From Desulfobacterales bacterium (GTDB lineage: Bacteria; Desulfobacterota; DSM-4660; Desulfatiglandales; Desulfatiglandaceae), in contig JALVMN010000072.1 of assembly GCA_027027005.1 (NCBI GenBank), positions 1 through 45,535 on the forward strand: a stretch of 45,535 nucleotides of DNA, written 5' to 3'. Below, one piece after another: positions 1-8,276 of the stretch; position 1 is the first letter of the stretch, and the number at the start of each line of letters is the position of its first letter. Under the pieces are notes generated by a model. It saw only the letters and a program-made list of their open reading frames with translations. It was not told the origin of the DNA and made no database searches. Position numbers and translations under genes: made by a program.

Positions 1-61
1 TTGTAATGAATCATCTATAACGCCACAATTAAAAAACATAGAGAGGTATCAAAATATTCGT

Positions 62-805
62 TTGAGAAAACTTTATAAAAAGGTCTTCCGTGAATCTACT
101 CGGATAGCGATGTCAAGGTCTTTTTGGGATCGAGTTTTGTATGACAGAGAATGGTTTGGACAGGGAGCCGATCCCTTAACAATGGTGGAGAGGGAAATTC
201 AACACAAAGATTGCACCCTCCTGAAAGGAGGCAGGACCAGCACCCTTTTTCTTATCAACCTGGGAAGAAAACCCGTTGTGGTCAAACGATACAACACGAA
301 GGGAGTTCTTCATGTCATACGTAAGGCTATTTCACCCTCCCGGGCAAGCAAGTCATGGGCCCTTGCCCATGTTCTAGAAATGATAGGTATCCCAACACCA
401 AAGCCAATTGCCATGATCGAAAAAAGACTCGGTCCTTTTCGAGGGATTTCCTATTATGTATACGAGTATGTTGAAGGTATTGAGGCTCAAAAGTTTTTCA
501 TGGGTGGCATCGCGGAAGAACAGATCTTAATGGCAACTAAGTTAGCCGAACTTTTCAAGGCACTGGCTAGTTATTGTATTTCACATGGCGATACCAAAGC
601 TACCAACTATATAATAGCTCCTTGTGGTCCTTACATTTTGGACCTGGATGGTATGAAAATTCATAGGCATAGGTTTTTGTTTAAGAAAAGATTTAAGAGG
701 AATGTGGAAAGGTTTATGGCTAACTGGGAGGGAATAGAGGATACCTTGGAACTATTCAGAAGACTACTAAAGGACCTGGATGAACGTCTCGGGGACAAGT
801 CATGA
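62..805 (+). CDS. LPS core sugar kinase, WaaP/Kdo kinase family (possibly 5'-partial)
   Basis: Probable cytoplasmic kinase that phosphorylates a lipopolysaccharide core sugar (heptose or Kdo) with ATP. The 247-residue translation has a glycine-containing nucleotide loop (LLKGGRTSTLF, about 52-62), a Lys in VVVKRY that fits the ATP-binding lysine, the catalytic-loop signature HGDTKATN (about 176-183) and a metal-binding LDLDG about 10 residues later; together these are typical of the Kdo/WaaP family. The start used is a TTG, but the frame stays open to the first bases of the window, so the true N-terminus may lie outside it. The next gene overlaps the stop by four bases (ATGA), implying translational coupling with a heptosyltransferase. 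Family is fairly certain; the sugar acceptor is unknown. Confidence 0.75.
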   Translation: MRKLYKKVFRESTRIAMSRSFWDRVLYDREWFGQGADPLTMVEREIQHKDCTLLKGGRTSTLFLINLGRKPVVVKRYNTKGVLHVIRKAISPSRASKSWALAHVLEMIGIPTPKPIAMIEKRLGPFRGISYYVYEYVEGIEAQKFFMGGIAEEQILMATKLAELFKALASYCISHGDTKATNYIIAPCGPYILDLDGMKIHRHRFLFKKRFKRNVERFMANWEGIEDTLELFRRLLKDLDERLGDKS

Positions 806-1761
806 AGTTTCCTTACAAAAGAGTGCTTATTGTTTCCCCTAAACGACTGGGTGACACTATTTTCTGTACCCCGGCCATCACTTTCCTTAAAAAACATCGC
901 CCTGAGATTGAATTAGACATTATTGCCCTTTCTGAAATTGCACATGAAACACTCAAGTTTAATCCCTATATCAATAAGTTAATATTCAGACCAAGGAAGA
1001 AAGAGCTAGCCGCTATGAAAGGGTATTACCAAATAGGTGTAAATTTGCATGACAGTGATGAAGCTAGAAGCTTGTTCGAGTATCTTGAACTTGATGTCAT
1101 CCATTGTCCACCTCCGGATCACAATATTCATCAGGCTTATCAAAACCTGTCCTTTATCGGCTCTTTAATATCAGAAAAAGTGCGTGAAAAGGATCTTAGA
1201 TTGACCATATATCCCCAAGAAAGTAATTTTGGACGAGTTAAAAAACTGCTGAGGGCAGAGGGGGTAGAGTGGGGGCGCGATATATTAATAGGTGCTCAGG
1301 TCGGATGCCATGGTATAGCAAAAAAAGGTAATAAGTTTTGGAAGAGATTAAGGCACGATAAAGTATGGCCCTTGGAGAAGTTCATTGAGCTTGGAGAGAC
1401 GCTGCAATTGATAGACCAGAGAATTAGGTTGGTTTTGATTGGCAGCAAGGGGGAGAGGCGGCTGGCCAAGAAATGTTCAAATGCGGTAAGGAATTCTATT
1501 AATATGGTTGGCAAAACCTCTGTTTTGGATTTAGCCGCTCTTATGGATTTTTTGGATGTTTGTATCTCTCCCGACACTGGTACTCTGCATGTAGCATGTG
1601 CCAGGAATGCGAAAACTGTAGCGTTATTTGGACCAACTAATATTAGGCGCACAGGACCATTTCCTTCCAAGAATTCTGTAAAGGTCATCACTGCACAATC
1701 TATGGATCATATATCGACATCACAAGTCATCGAGTCCCTCCAGGAGTTGGGAGTTATGTAA
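802..1761 (+). CDS. Glycosyltransferase family 9 (heptosyltransferase-like)
   Basis: Likely transfers a heptose or related sugar from a nucleotide-sugar to the LPS core at the inner face of the cytoplasmic membrane. The 319-residue protein begins VLIVSPKRLGDTIFCTPAITFLKK, the usual GT9 N-terminus in which a Gly-Asp pair sits near the acceptor site. It has a C-terminal nucleotide-sugar binding half with the GT9 pattern CISPDTGTLHVACARNAKTVALFGPT (about 251-276): D-[ST]-G-x-x-H-x-A followed by ALFGPT. Length is normal for the family. The ATG overlaps the kinase stop. Acceptor and donor cannot be read from the sequence. Confidence 0.88.
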   Translation: MKFPYKRVLIVSPKRLGDTIFCTPAITFLKKHRPEIELDIIALSEIAHETLKFNPYINKLIFRPRKKELAAMKGYYQIGVNLHDSDEARSLFEYLELDVIHCPPPDHNIHQAYQNLSFIGSLISEKVREKDLRLTIYPQESNFGRVKKLLRAEGVEWGRDILIGAQVGCHGIAKKGNKFWKRLRHDKVWPLEKFIELGETLQLIDQRIRLVLIGSKGERRLAKKCSNAVRNSINMVGKTSVLDLAALMDFLDVCISPDTGTLHVACARNAKTVALFGPTNIRRTGPFPSKNSVKVITAQSMDHISTSQVIESLQELGVM

Positions 1762-1860
1762 AAGAGATCTTAAGAATGCATTAAAATAGGCCTTAAAAAT
1801 GTGGATGACACAGTCGCACAATTTGCTTTGCCCATGATTTCATAAAAGTTGTCTTGTATG

Positions 1861-3399
1861 CTAAGGCGACATCAAAGCCATATTTATTTTTGTGGTTTTG
1901 TTTGGACAGAAATGCAGGGGTATTTCCTCATGATGAATTGAAGTGATGTTAATTGGTAAACCAAGGGTGTTCAGGATATATGTCTTCAAGGGGATAGGAA
2001 CCGGCTTTGATCTGGAGCCCCTCCACAATATAATTACTTGTTTATGATGGTTGAGATGATTGGGCTCCAAGAAAGAAAGTTCAGGGCACAAGGCAAGTGA
2101 GTTGGGAAATTGAATCTTCAATGATCCTGCCAAGAGGCGGTCTTCGGCAATGATGGTGCCATTCTTAAAACCTGCATTTTTCATTTGATTTGCCAGTTCG
2201 GCCGAAGGGAAATTAAAATCAGATTCTCGGCCGGTGACAGGGCATCCTAAGTTTCTTATAATCATGGTTAATAGAATGATCGCAGCTATTGCAATGACGG
2301 TTTTTGAAAAAAGCTTCACTCTGGCCTCGGGCACAGCTCTTAGGTCTATTCTTGACACATAATAGATGGGTAGGAGTATGAATAGAGGAGCAAGCCATCT
2401 GTTCTTCAACTTTTCAATTTGAAAGGCTAAGACTAGAAATACCAACAAGACCAGCAATATAATGAAAAAGCGTGATAGCAGCTTGGAATAGGTACTGCTC
2501 TGAGCGTTGTTGTTGGCCCCCCTGAATCCTTGAGGAAGAATAATAGCAAACAAGGCAATCATGGGAAGTAATATGACTCCTATGCTGTAAAGAAGGGAGA
2601 AGGGCATCTTGACCAGACCATAAGAAATGCTGATTTGCGAGGCAGTAACTGAAGCGCCGGTGAACAGGTTGTTGTAAATCAGCCAGTAGAGATAAAGTGA
2701 ACTGATTAGGAGGGCTATGGAAAAGGAGATAAGGACTCTTGGGTGAATTAATCTGCTACGATACTCCCGGAGAGTCAGGCATGAGAATATCAAGGCGGCT
2801 GCAAAGATCAGGAAATTAGGCTTTGAAAGAGCCCCAACTCCCATGGTTAGACCAAAGAGGGTATACGCTTTAAGAGAACATTTTTCCAATATCACGAGGG
2901 TAGCGTAAAAAAATGCTGAAGATGCAGCAAGGAGTAGGACAGTGTGCGTGAGGTCCTTTTGGGCGGTCCATGAGATCTGTGGAATAAAAAAGAGGGAACT
3001 TGCTGCTATTATAGCAACTGAGGGTTCCTGGATAACTTTCCTCGCCCCAAGGTATAGAAACAGATACATTGTAAAGAGAAGCATGTTTTTTAAGAGACTG
3101 AGAGGGAGGACCCCTATGCCAAAGACTTTGATAAATACAAACTGAAGCCATGTGTAGAGGGGGGGATGAGTGGAGTAGCTTGGCAGCAGCCACTGGCTCA
3201 ATAATATTTGCTCGGCTTCGTCGAGCTCAAGGGCAGGAGATGATACTAGTCGGAGAACAATGTGGGCGGAAAAGTACAAGGCCAGAAAGATAAAGAAATT
3301 TCGTATAAGCCATGGCCCCTTGGAGTCTGTGATCAATTGGGTAGGCATTGCAGCTTTTGATTTGCCAATTCTCCAACTATATCCATTTGGTCTCGCCAA
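1861..3399 (-). CDS. Membrane glycosyltransferase, PMT_2/GT39 (ArnT-like) family
   Basis: Polytopic membrane enzyme that probably uses a polyprenyl-phosphate sugar as donor and glycosylates lipid A, core or another envelope substrate on the periplasmic side. In the 512-residue protein the first long hydrophobic segment (about 30-50) is followed by ELDEAEQ, the acidic motif in the first periplasmic loop of GT39 enzymes, then THPPLYTW, and about ten further membrane segments up to residue ~385. The C-terminal ~120 residues are soluble and probably periplasmic. The first 17 residues may not be translated; Met18 is another possible start. It lies 22 bases after the CgeB-like gene on the same strand, so the two probably share a transcript. 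The exact sugar is unknown. Confidence 0.8.
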   Translation of the reverse strand: MARPNGYSWRIGKSKAAMPTQLITDSKGPWLIRNFFIFLALYFSAHIVLRLVSSPALELDEAEQILLSQWLLPSYSTHPPLYTWLQFVFIKVFGIGVLPLSLLKNMLLFTMYLFLYLGARKVIQEPSVAIIAASSLFFIPQISWTAQKDLTHTVLLLAASSAFFYATLVILEKCSLKAYTLFGLTMGVGALSKPNFLIFAAALIFSCLTLREYRSRLIHPRVLISFSIALLISSLYLYWLIYNNLFTGASVTASQISISYGLVKMPFSLLYSIGVILLPMIALFAIILPQGFRGANNNAQSSTYSKLLSRFFIILLVLLVFLVLAFQIEKLKNRWLAPLFILLPIYYVSRIDLRAVPEARVKLFSKTVIAIAAIILLTMIIRNLGCPVTGRESDFNFPSAELANQMKNAGFKNGTIIAEDRLLAGSLKIQFPNSLALCPELSFLEPNHLNHHKQVIILWRGSRSKPVPIPLKTYILNTLGLPINITSIHHEEIPLHFCPNKTTKINMALMSP

Positions 3400-3421
3400 A
3401 TTTTAATTTTTCCAGTGGTCC

Positions 3422-4423
3422 CTATAGTTGTTTTAAAAGTTCAAGGGCACGGTGTTTGTGGGTGTGGTGTGCCAGACAGCGGCGTCTACCTGCATCACCT
3501 ATCTTTTGAGCCGATTTAGTCTCAAAAGCATATTTATTTGCTTTCTCAATAAATTCTGAGCGATCTTTGAAAACCAGGATTTCAGTGTCTGGTTCAAATG
3601 CTTGTTCAAGCTCCTGCACCCACTCGGTAAGAAGGCATGTGCCGCAGGCTGGCACGGAAAAAACCTGGAGGTTCATTATGGTGCGTTTCTGAGCAAAGGG
3701 CTCTCTCAGGATGTTCAAGACCACAGTGGAAGCATTATACATTTTTACCAAATCCTCACCCAGTATATCTGATTTTAGACGTAACGCCTTTTTGATCTTC
3801 GGGTTATTCACATATGGATTCCTGAACCACCTTTCTCCCCAAATTGCCAAGGACTCTGTTGGAAGCTGCTGGAGTAACTCTGCACGCCTCTTAGAGGGGC
3901 GGCCCACAAAAGAAAGAGGAGAATGGAATCTTTGTCTGTCTGTTGTTGAAAGGGATAAGGGCCTGTAAAATCCTGTGTCCACCGCGTGAGGCCAATAGAG
4001 GACATTTGGGAAGCCTAGGCCCATCAAATGGTTTACAGTCAGGCGGGACACCGTGGCAAGGAGGTCTATGTTATTTATCCAATTAAGGTCGTCTCTAAAG
4101 CAGGGGAGTGCGGGCCCATCCATATCAAAGAATACCACGATGCCGGAATACTGCGCTCTTATGAGGGAGAAGTCAAATATGAGGTGCGCCAAAGCAAAGA
4201 TTACGATGTCTGGTTTAATCTCATTAAGGTGACTGAGCAGCCCAAGCGTCCTGTTTTTAAGTAAGATTTTTTGTGACTTGAGAAATTTGGTCCAAGAGCT
4301 GGCATCCCAATTGTGATAGTCTATAAGTGTTACTTGATGGCCAAGGGCCCGAAATCCTCCTGCCACATGACCCATGTAGGTCCCCATCCATCCTGTTGTG
4401 TTACACACGAGAGAGATTCGCAT
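3422..4423 (-). CDS. Glycosyltransferase, CgeB-like (GT4-type fold)
   Basis: Probable cytoplasmic sugar transferase of the CgeB-like GT-B group found in polysaccharide clusters. The 333-residue protein starts MRISLVCNTTGWMGTYMGHV with a Rossmann-type first strand and a GWxG turn. The middle contains LSFVGRPSKRRAELLQQLP (about 171-189), the start of the second GT-B domain. The C-terminal part, NLQVFSVPACGTCLLTEW followed by ELEQAFEPDTEILVF, matches the nucleotide-sugar binding pattern of CgeB proteins. It is divergent from the GT9 gene at 4516 and upstream of the PMT_2 gene on the same strand. Donor and acceptor are unknown. Confidence 0.75.
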   Translation of the reverse strand: MRISLVCNTTGWMGTYMGHVAGGFRALGHQVTLIDYHNWDASSWTKFLKSQKILLKNRTLGLLSHLNEIKPDIVIFALAHLIFDFSLIRAQYSGIVVFFDMDGPALPCFRDDLNWINNIDLLATVSRLTVNHLMGLGFPNVLYWPHAVDTGFYRPLSLSTTDRQRFHSPLSFVGRPSKRRAELLQQLPTESLAIWGERWFRNPYVNNPKIKKALRLKSDILGEDLVKMYNASTVVLNILREPFAQKRTIMNLQVFSVPACGTCLLTEWVQELEQAFEPDTEILVFKDRSEFIEKANKYAFETKSAQKIGDAGRRRCLAHHTHKHRALELLKQL

Positions 4424-4466
4424 AATGCTATTTTGCAGTCTATTAATCCATGATCCTCAAGAAGTA

Positions 4467-4494
4467 TTGCAAGTTCTGAGAGAAGGGGTTAAAT
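4467..4494 (+). promoter_or_regulatory. Candidate sigma-70 promoter for the second GT9 gene
   Basis: TTGCAA (4467-4472), a 16-base spacer and TTAAAT (4489-4494), each matching the consensus at four or more positions. It lies in the short divergent gap between the CgeB-like gene and the GT9 gene and would start transcription near 4501. No experimental support. Confidence 0.4.
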
Positions 4495-4515
4495 GGATAT
4501 AAAGAAAATATTCTG

Positions 4516-5472
4516 GTGAGTGGAAATCGGGCTTCCATGCACAATCGCTTAGCAAATCTGATGAAATCTGTCAATCGAATCGCAGTTGTATGTTCTGATG
4601 GGGTCGGGGATGCTCTGATTTTCATGACCCTTGCACATAACCTTAGGATAAATGGTTATGAGGCGGTCCTGTTTTCCGGAATTGGTTCTGAGTTGCAAGA
4701 TTGGTTTCCCGGTTCTCCTATGCTTAAGACACCTCAACTACACGAGCTGCCTGATGCCCTGAGTTCCTATGATTTGGTCTTCGCACAGGCGCACTCCAAA
4801 GCTAGCATTATCGCTCAAAAAATAGGTTCCGAATGTTATGTCTTTGACAAAAGAGTTATCTCTCATCCTGGGAGTCTTGTGGATAAGATCCTAGAATTCT
4901 GCAAGAGCGTTCTGAATCTCAAGAATTTGGTAAAGCACAATGGGATCAAAATACCCAAAGGATTGACTTTAAGACGACATAAAAATAAGATAATCGTACA
5001 TCCTACGAGCAAAGATCCTGCCAAGAACTGGCCTCAAAAAAAATTTTTGACCTTGGCTAGGAAACTGAAAAATATGGGCTACGAGGTAGTTTTTGTGATG
5101 TCTCCCAAAGAGAGGCTGTCGTGGATCGATATGGCTGGCAATAGATTCTCAGTTCCACATACAAACGGCTTAGATGACTTGGCAAGACTCTTATGCGAAG
5201 CGGGCTGGATGATTGGGAACGATTCTGGTGTAGGTCACTTAGCCAATAATTTAGGTATTCCAACACTATCTATTTTTTCTCGTAAGGGCACAGCTATGTA
5301 CTGGCGACCTGGATGGAATTTAGCAGAAGTTATATACCCAAAGATAATCATTCCCGGAAAATTAGGACACCGGCATTGGAGCTTATTGCTCACTACGAGG
5401 ATGGTTCTCAAAGCCTTTTTTCACCTGGTACGGAAAGTTAGTGGAGAAAAGCAACATTGTAAGGTTATGTAA
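4516..5472 (+). CDS. Glycosyltransferase family 9 (heptosyltransferase-like), second copy
   Basis: Second GT9 enzyme of the locus, expected to add a sugar to the LPS core. The 318-residue translation has the N-terminal acceptor region VNRIAVVCSDGVGDALIFMTLA and the C-terminal donor-site pattern MIGNDSGVGHLANNLGIPTLSIFS (about 234-257): D-S-G-x-x-H-x-A followed by L-S-I-F. IIVHPTSKDPAKNWPQKKF is the usual link into the second domain. It is clearly diverged from the copy at 802-1761, so it is a separate transferase rather than a recent duplicate. The GTG at 4516 has no good ribosome-binding site; ATG codons at 4537 and 4561 are credible alternatives, and the GT9 homology begins just after the latter. 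Confidence 0.83.
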   Translation: MSGNRASMHNRLANLMKSVNRIAVVCSDGVGDALIFMTLAHNLRINGYEAVLFSGIGSELQDWFPGSPMLKTPQLHELPDALSSYDLVFAQAHSKASIIAQKIGSECYVFDKRVISHPGSLVDKILEFCKSVLNLKNLVKHNGIKIPKGLTLRRHKNKIIVHPTSKDPAKNWPQKKFLTLARKLKNMGYEVVFVMSPKERLSWIDMAGNRFSVPHTNGLDDLARLLCEAGWMIGNDSGVGHLANNLGIPTLSIFSRKGTAMYWRPGWNLAEVIYPKIIIPGKLGHRHWSLLLTTRMVLKAFFHLVRKVSGEKQHCKVM

Positions 5473-5539
5473 TGTGGGGTCACTTGGTGTATTGGGATCC
5501 ACCTTATTTTATTATTCCTGCGACATTTTCATTTTGCTT

Positions 5540-7084
5540 TTACTTTGCGATAACTTTGGGGACCATCAAAATCATGGCTACTGCATATTTTCGACCTTCA
5601 AAAAGGGACATCAGACGGTGATTTTGGAGTATTTTTTCTATCGCTTCGCGCTCCCTTGCCTTGGCCCTCAGAACAAGAAGCCAGGGTTGTCCTTCATGAT
5701 GGGTGATTTTTAGGCCATCAATTTTTGTTTTTCGGTTTTGAATGTCCAAGTCCAACTGTACCCAATCATATCGGCCAGCATGAAAGGCGATTCTGGGATC
5801 ATTTGTTGCCAGCTTCATCCTTTTGGCACCTGCATATGCTTTAAGCCATTCCGCGGCTTCAAGGATTGAGCGGTCTTGTTTTATTACATAGTAGATATTT
5901 TTTGAAAGGGCCGTAAGAATGAGAAAAATTATCAGGCTTGATGTAAGGAAGAAATGCCTTTTGGATCCGGCTGATGTAGCTGCTAACCTTTCAAAGCCAG
6001 CCCCCAGCCAAGGATAGATAAGGAGGACAGGCGCCAGCAAAAAACGATATTCCAGGAAATCTCGCTTGAGCAAACTGAGATAGATCAGCCCGATATAAGC
6101 AATTGCAAATGTAAGAACCCATACGTGGCGTATGTTCCAGGAGTGCCTGAGTCCCCACAGGAGCGGTATAATAAAAAAAGGAAAAAAGACCTTAATGAAA
6201 GCCCTCAGCACACCCATAAAATAGATAAGAGGCATGTGGTGACGGGCTATTTCAGCAAAATTTTGCTTTCCGCCAGGGAAATAAGAGGATTCTTCCAGAC
6301 TTCTCAAAGACTCATATATCTGAGTGTATCTGTCGAAAAAACCGCCCGATGTGAGTTTTAGCCACCAATCAATGACCTGATCAAGGCGGGTGGCTGACAA
6401 AAACTGTGTGCCAAATAGCGGTAGGCAGGCGAGGGCCAATATAGTGGGCAGGCCCACCCAGACAATCAATCCTTTCATAGAATGCCTGCGAAGTTCTCCG
6501 GACTTGAAAATAGCCACTGCTGCCAGAAAGAGAGCAAAACATGGGAAGATCAGAATGCCTTCGATGCGAAACATGACTGACAGCAATGCGAATGCAGTTG
6601 CCAGCAAAAACTGTGATATTTTTCCATCCATCAGTGCCCGTTGTGAAAAATATAGGCTCCACAACAAGCAGAAAACAAACATGGGATTTCTTATAATGTC
6701 CAGTGCCCAGTCGTTGAAAAGGGGATTTATTGCTGAGGCAAGACATGCCCAGAAGGCCGCCTTTGATGAGAACATCTCTTTTGTCATAAGATAAAGGGGG
6801 ATGAGAACCAATGTCATCCCTAGAATGGAAATGACCCTTCCGGCCCAAATAAGGTCCAGCCCTGCCGTATTCAACCCAGCTATTAGTAAGGAATAAAAAG
6901 GGAGAGAGGCTTGGCTGAAAACCTCTTTGATTTCCCCGAGGGCGATTTGCCTGGCCCAATCCAAATAAAGGGTAGCATCTGGGTTTATCACCTTTCCTGG
7001 CAGACACAGGGATAATTTGAGGATAACAGAAGCTAGTAATGTAAAGAATAGGCCATATTTTGTTTCTAAGATTTTCCTTATCAT
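5540..7084 (-). CDS. Membrane glycosyltransferase, PMT_2/GT39 (ArnT-like) family, second copy
   Basis: Integral membrane enzyme likely to move a sugar from a polyprenyl-phosphate carrier to a periplasmic acceptor. The 514-residue protein opens with a membrane segment (about 11-29), then NPDATLYLDWARQIALGE, which carries the acidic residue of the first periplasmic loop, then SLPFYSLLIAG, and roughly ten more membrane segments to about residue 400, followed by a ~110-residue soluble tail. One base separates its start from the stop of the acyltransferase gene upstream, so it is almost surely co-transcribed with it and could act on the acylated lipid A. It converges on the GT9 gene at 4516-5472 with 67 bases between the stops and no clear terminator. 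Confidence 0.8.
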   Translation of the reverse strand: MIRKILETKYGLFFTLLASVILKLSLCLPGKVINPDATLYLDWARQIALGEIKEVFSQASLPFYSLLIAGLNTAGLDLIWAGRVISILGMTLVLIPLYLMTKEMFSSKAAFWACLASAINPLFNDWALDIIRNPMFVFCLLWSLYFSQRALMDGKISQFLLATAFALLSVMFRIEGILIFPCFALFLAAVAIFKSGELRRHSMKGLIVWVGLPTILALACLPLFGTQFLSATRLDQVIDWWLKLTSGGFFDRYTQIYESLRSLEESSYFPGGKQNFAEIARHHMPLIYFMGVLRAFIKVFFPFFIIPLLWGLRHSWNIRHVWVLTFAIAYIGLIYLSLLKRDFLEYRFLLAPVLLIYPWLGAGFERLAATSAGSKRHFFLTSSLIIFLILTALSKNIYYVIKQDRSILEAAEWLKAYAGAKRMKLATNDPRIAFHAGRYDWVQLDLDIQNRKTKIDGLKITHHEGQPWLLVLRAKAREREAIEKILQNHRLMSLFEGRKYAVAMILMVPKVIAK

Positions 7085-7085
7085 T

Positions 7086-8009
7086 TTAGTCTGAGAAAGT
7101 ATTAGGCGGTATGGTTTTCTTATGCCTTTTTCTTTTCTGCCGCTGTCTCATCTTGCGTGCAATGTCTTCCAAATACAGGTATGGGTAATGGCGTTTCCAT
7201 CTCTTATGAAACCAGAACCACTGCTCCGGGCGGCGACGAATAGCATCCTCTATGACATCACACATTTTTTGAGTATTAGTAGTTATGTCATGGTTGTAGT
7301 CACTTGTTTTTACCAAGGATAAAGGGGGGCCGGCTTCTAACTTCAAGGATCCATCGTCACCCCTAATACAGAATGCAGGTATCACGGGAACGCCATAGCG
7401 CCTGGCAAGTATGGCTGCTACTGGTGTAGCAGCGGTCTTTTTACCGAAAAAGGTGACCTCGACTCCCTCAGAGAGTTTTGTCCCTTGATCGATCAAGATC
7501 CCGATGGTCCTACCTTGGCGTATTGCGCGCACCAATTTGATAAATGCCCCCTTTTTGTCGAGGATGACACTTCCAAACCTACTCCTTACATGATTGAGCA
7601 TACGGTTGACCATTTCCGGTTTTACTTTTCTTGCTATCAAAACCAATGGGTCCTCCAGATAACAGGCAACAAAAATATGTGCCATTTCCCAGTTTCCCAT
7701 GTGTGCGGAGATTATTACAGCCCCCTTTTTTCGGGCTTGGCGAAGATGCTCTCCCCCTTCAATACTTACCTTTGCCAATACTTCCTCTTTTGATAAAGTT
7801 GCTATCTGGAGAACCTCAAGGAAAGTGGTTGCAGCGTTTTGGAATACCTTTCTGGTTGTGCGCCTTACCCAAAAAGGGTCTTTTTCGGGCATGGCAAATC
7901 GGAGATTTCTTCTGACTATCCTCCTGTGACGGGCGTCAAGCAGGTATGCAATGTCTCCCAGGAGGCCGCCTATGATCTGGAGGGCTCTATTGGATATACT
8001 GGATGACAT
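7086..8009 (-). CDS. lpxL: Lipid A lauroyl/myristoyl acyltransferase family (LpxL/HtrB-like)
   Basis: Transfers a secondary acyl chain to the lipid A precursor at the inner membrane. The 307-residue protein contains the catalytic H-x4-D/E motif in VIISAHMGNWEMAH (His at about 102), the conserved GILIDQGTKLSEGVEVTFFGKKTAATP block (Asp-Gln pair, then the F-F-G-x3-A-x-T-P signature at about 183-196), and the C-terminal RRPEQWFWFHKRWK sequence typical of LpxL, LpxM and HtrB proteins. The N-terminus lacks an obvious long membrane anchor. The ATG has no good Shine-Dalgarno sequence, and no other ATG, GTG or TTG lies nearby in frame. The exact acyl chain and whether it acts before or after Kdo addition are unknown. 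Confidence 0.88.
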   Translation of the reverse strand: MSSSISNRALQIIGGLLGDIAYLLDARHRRIVRRNLRFAMPEKDPFWVRRTTRKVFQNAATTFLEVLQIATLSKEEVLAKVSIEGGEHLRQARKKGAVIISAHMGNWEMAHIFVACYLEDPLVLIARKVKPEMVNRMLNHVRSRFGSVILDKKGAFIKLVRAIRQGRTIGILIDQGTKLSEGVEVTFFGKKTAATPVAAILARRYGVPVIPAFCIRGDDGSLKLEAGPPLSLVKTSDYNHDITTNTQKMCDVIEDAIRRRPEQWFWFHKRWKRHYPYLYLEDIARKMRQRQKRKRHKKTIPPNTFSD

Positions 8010-8022
8010 TGGGCAGAATACG

Positions 8023-8044
8023 TTCAGGGCCGAAATGGCCTGAA
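8023..8044. repeat. Small hairpin between the Trm112-like gene and lpxL
   Basis: TTCAGGGCC (8023-8031) pairs with GGCCTGAA (8037-8044) with one bulged G and a five-base loop. It has no run of T on either side, so it does not look like a classical terminator. It might stabilise or process the minus-strand mRNA between the two genes, or be chance. Confidence 0.35.
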
Positions 8045-8087
8045 TTCGGAGAGGATTTGATCATAAAAAACGGTGCCCGGCTATTCA

Positions 8088-8258
8088 CTATGAAATTGGC
8101 TTGGCTTCATCAATGAGCATCACGGGGATACCGTCACGAATTTCGTACAATAACTTGCAATTTTCACAAATCAGGCCATCCTGGGTCTCGTTGAGGTGGA
8201 TTTCCCCTTTGCACTTGGGACAGGCCAAGATCTCGAGAAGTTCTTGACTTATGGACAT
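8088..8258 (-). CDS. Trm112-like small zinc-ribbon protein (YcaR family)
   Basis: A 56-residue protein missed by length-limited gene finding. It reads MSISQELLEILACPKCKGEI, then a short strand region, then LICENCKLLYEIRDGIPVML. The C-P-x-C and C-x-x-C pairs, the L-x-I-L-x-C-P start and the I-R-D-G-I-P-V-M-L ending are the signature of bacterial Trm112/YcaR proteins. These are small zinc-binding partners of methyltransferases and often sit beside lipid A genes (between lpxK and kdsB in E. coli). An AAGGAGGA ribosome-binding site lies upstream, just before the stop of the preceding gene. It sits between the unknown 340-residue gene and lpxL. Its partner is unknown. Confidence 0.88.
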   Translation of the reverse strand: MSISQELLEILACPKCKGEIHLNETQDGLICENCKLLYEIRDGIPVMLIDEAKPIS

Positions 8259-8276
8259 GGCGTTCTATCCTCCTCC

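Noticed and set aside
5473-5539. Bidirectional terminator between the convergent GT9 and PMT_2 genes
   Set aside because: No stem of more than four or five bases followed by a T-run could be found on either strand.
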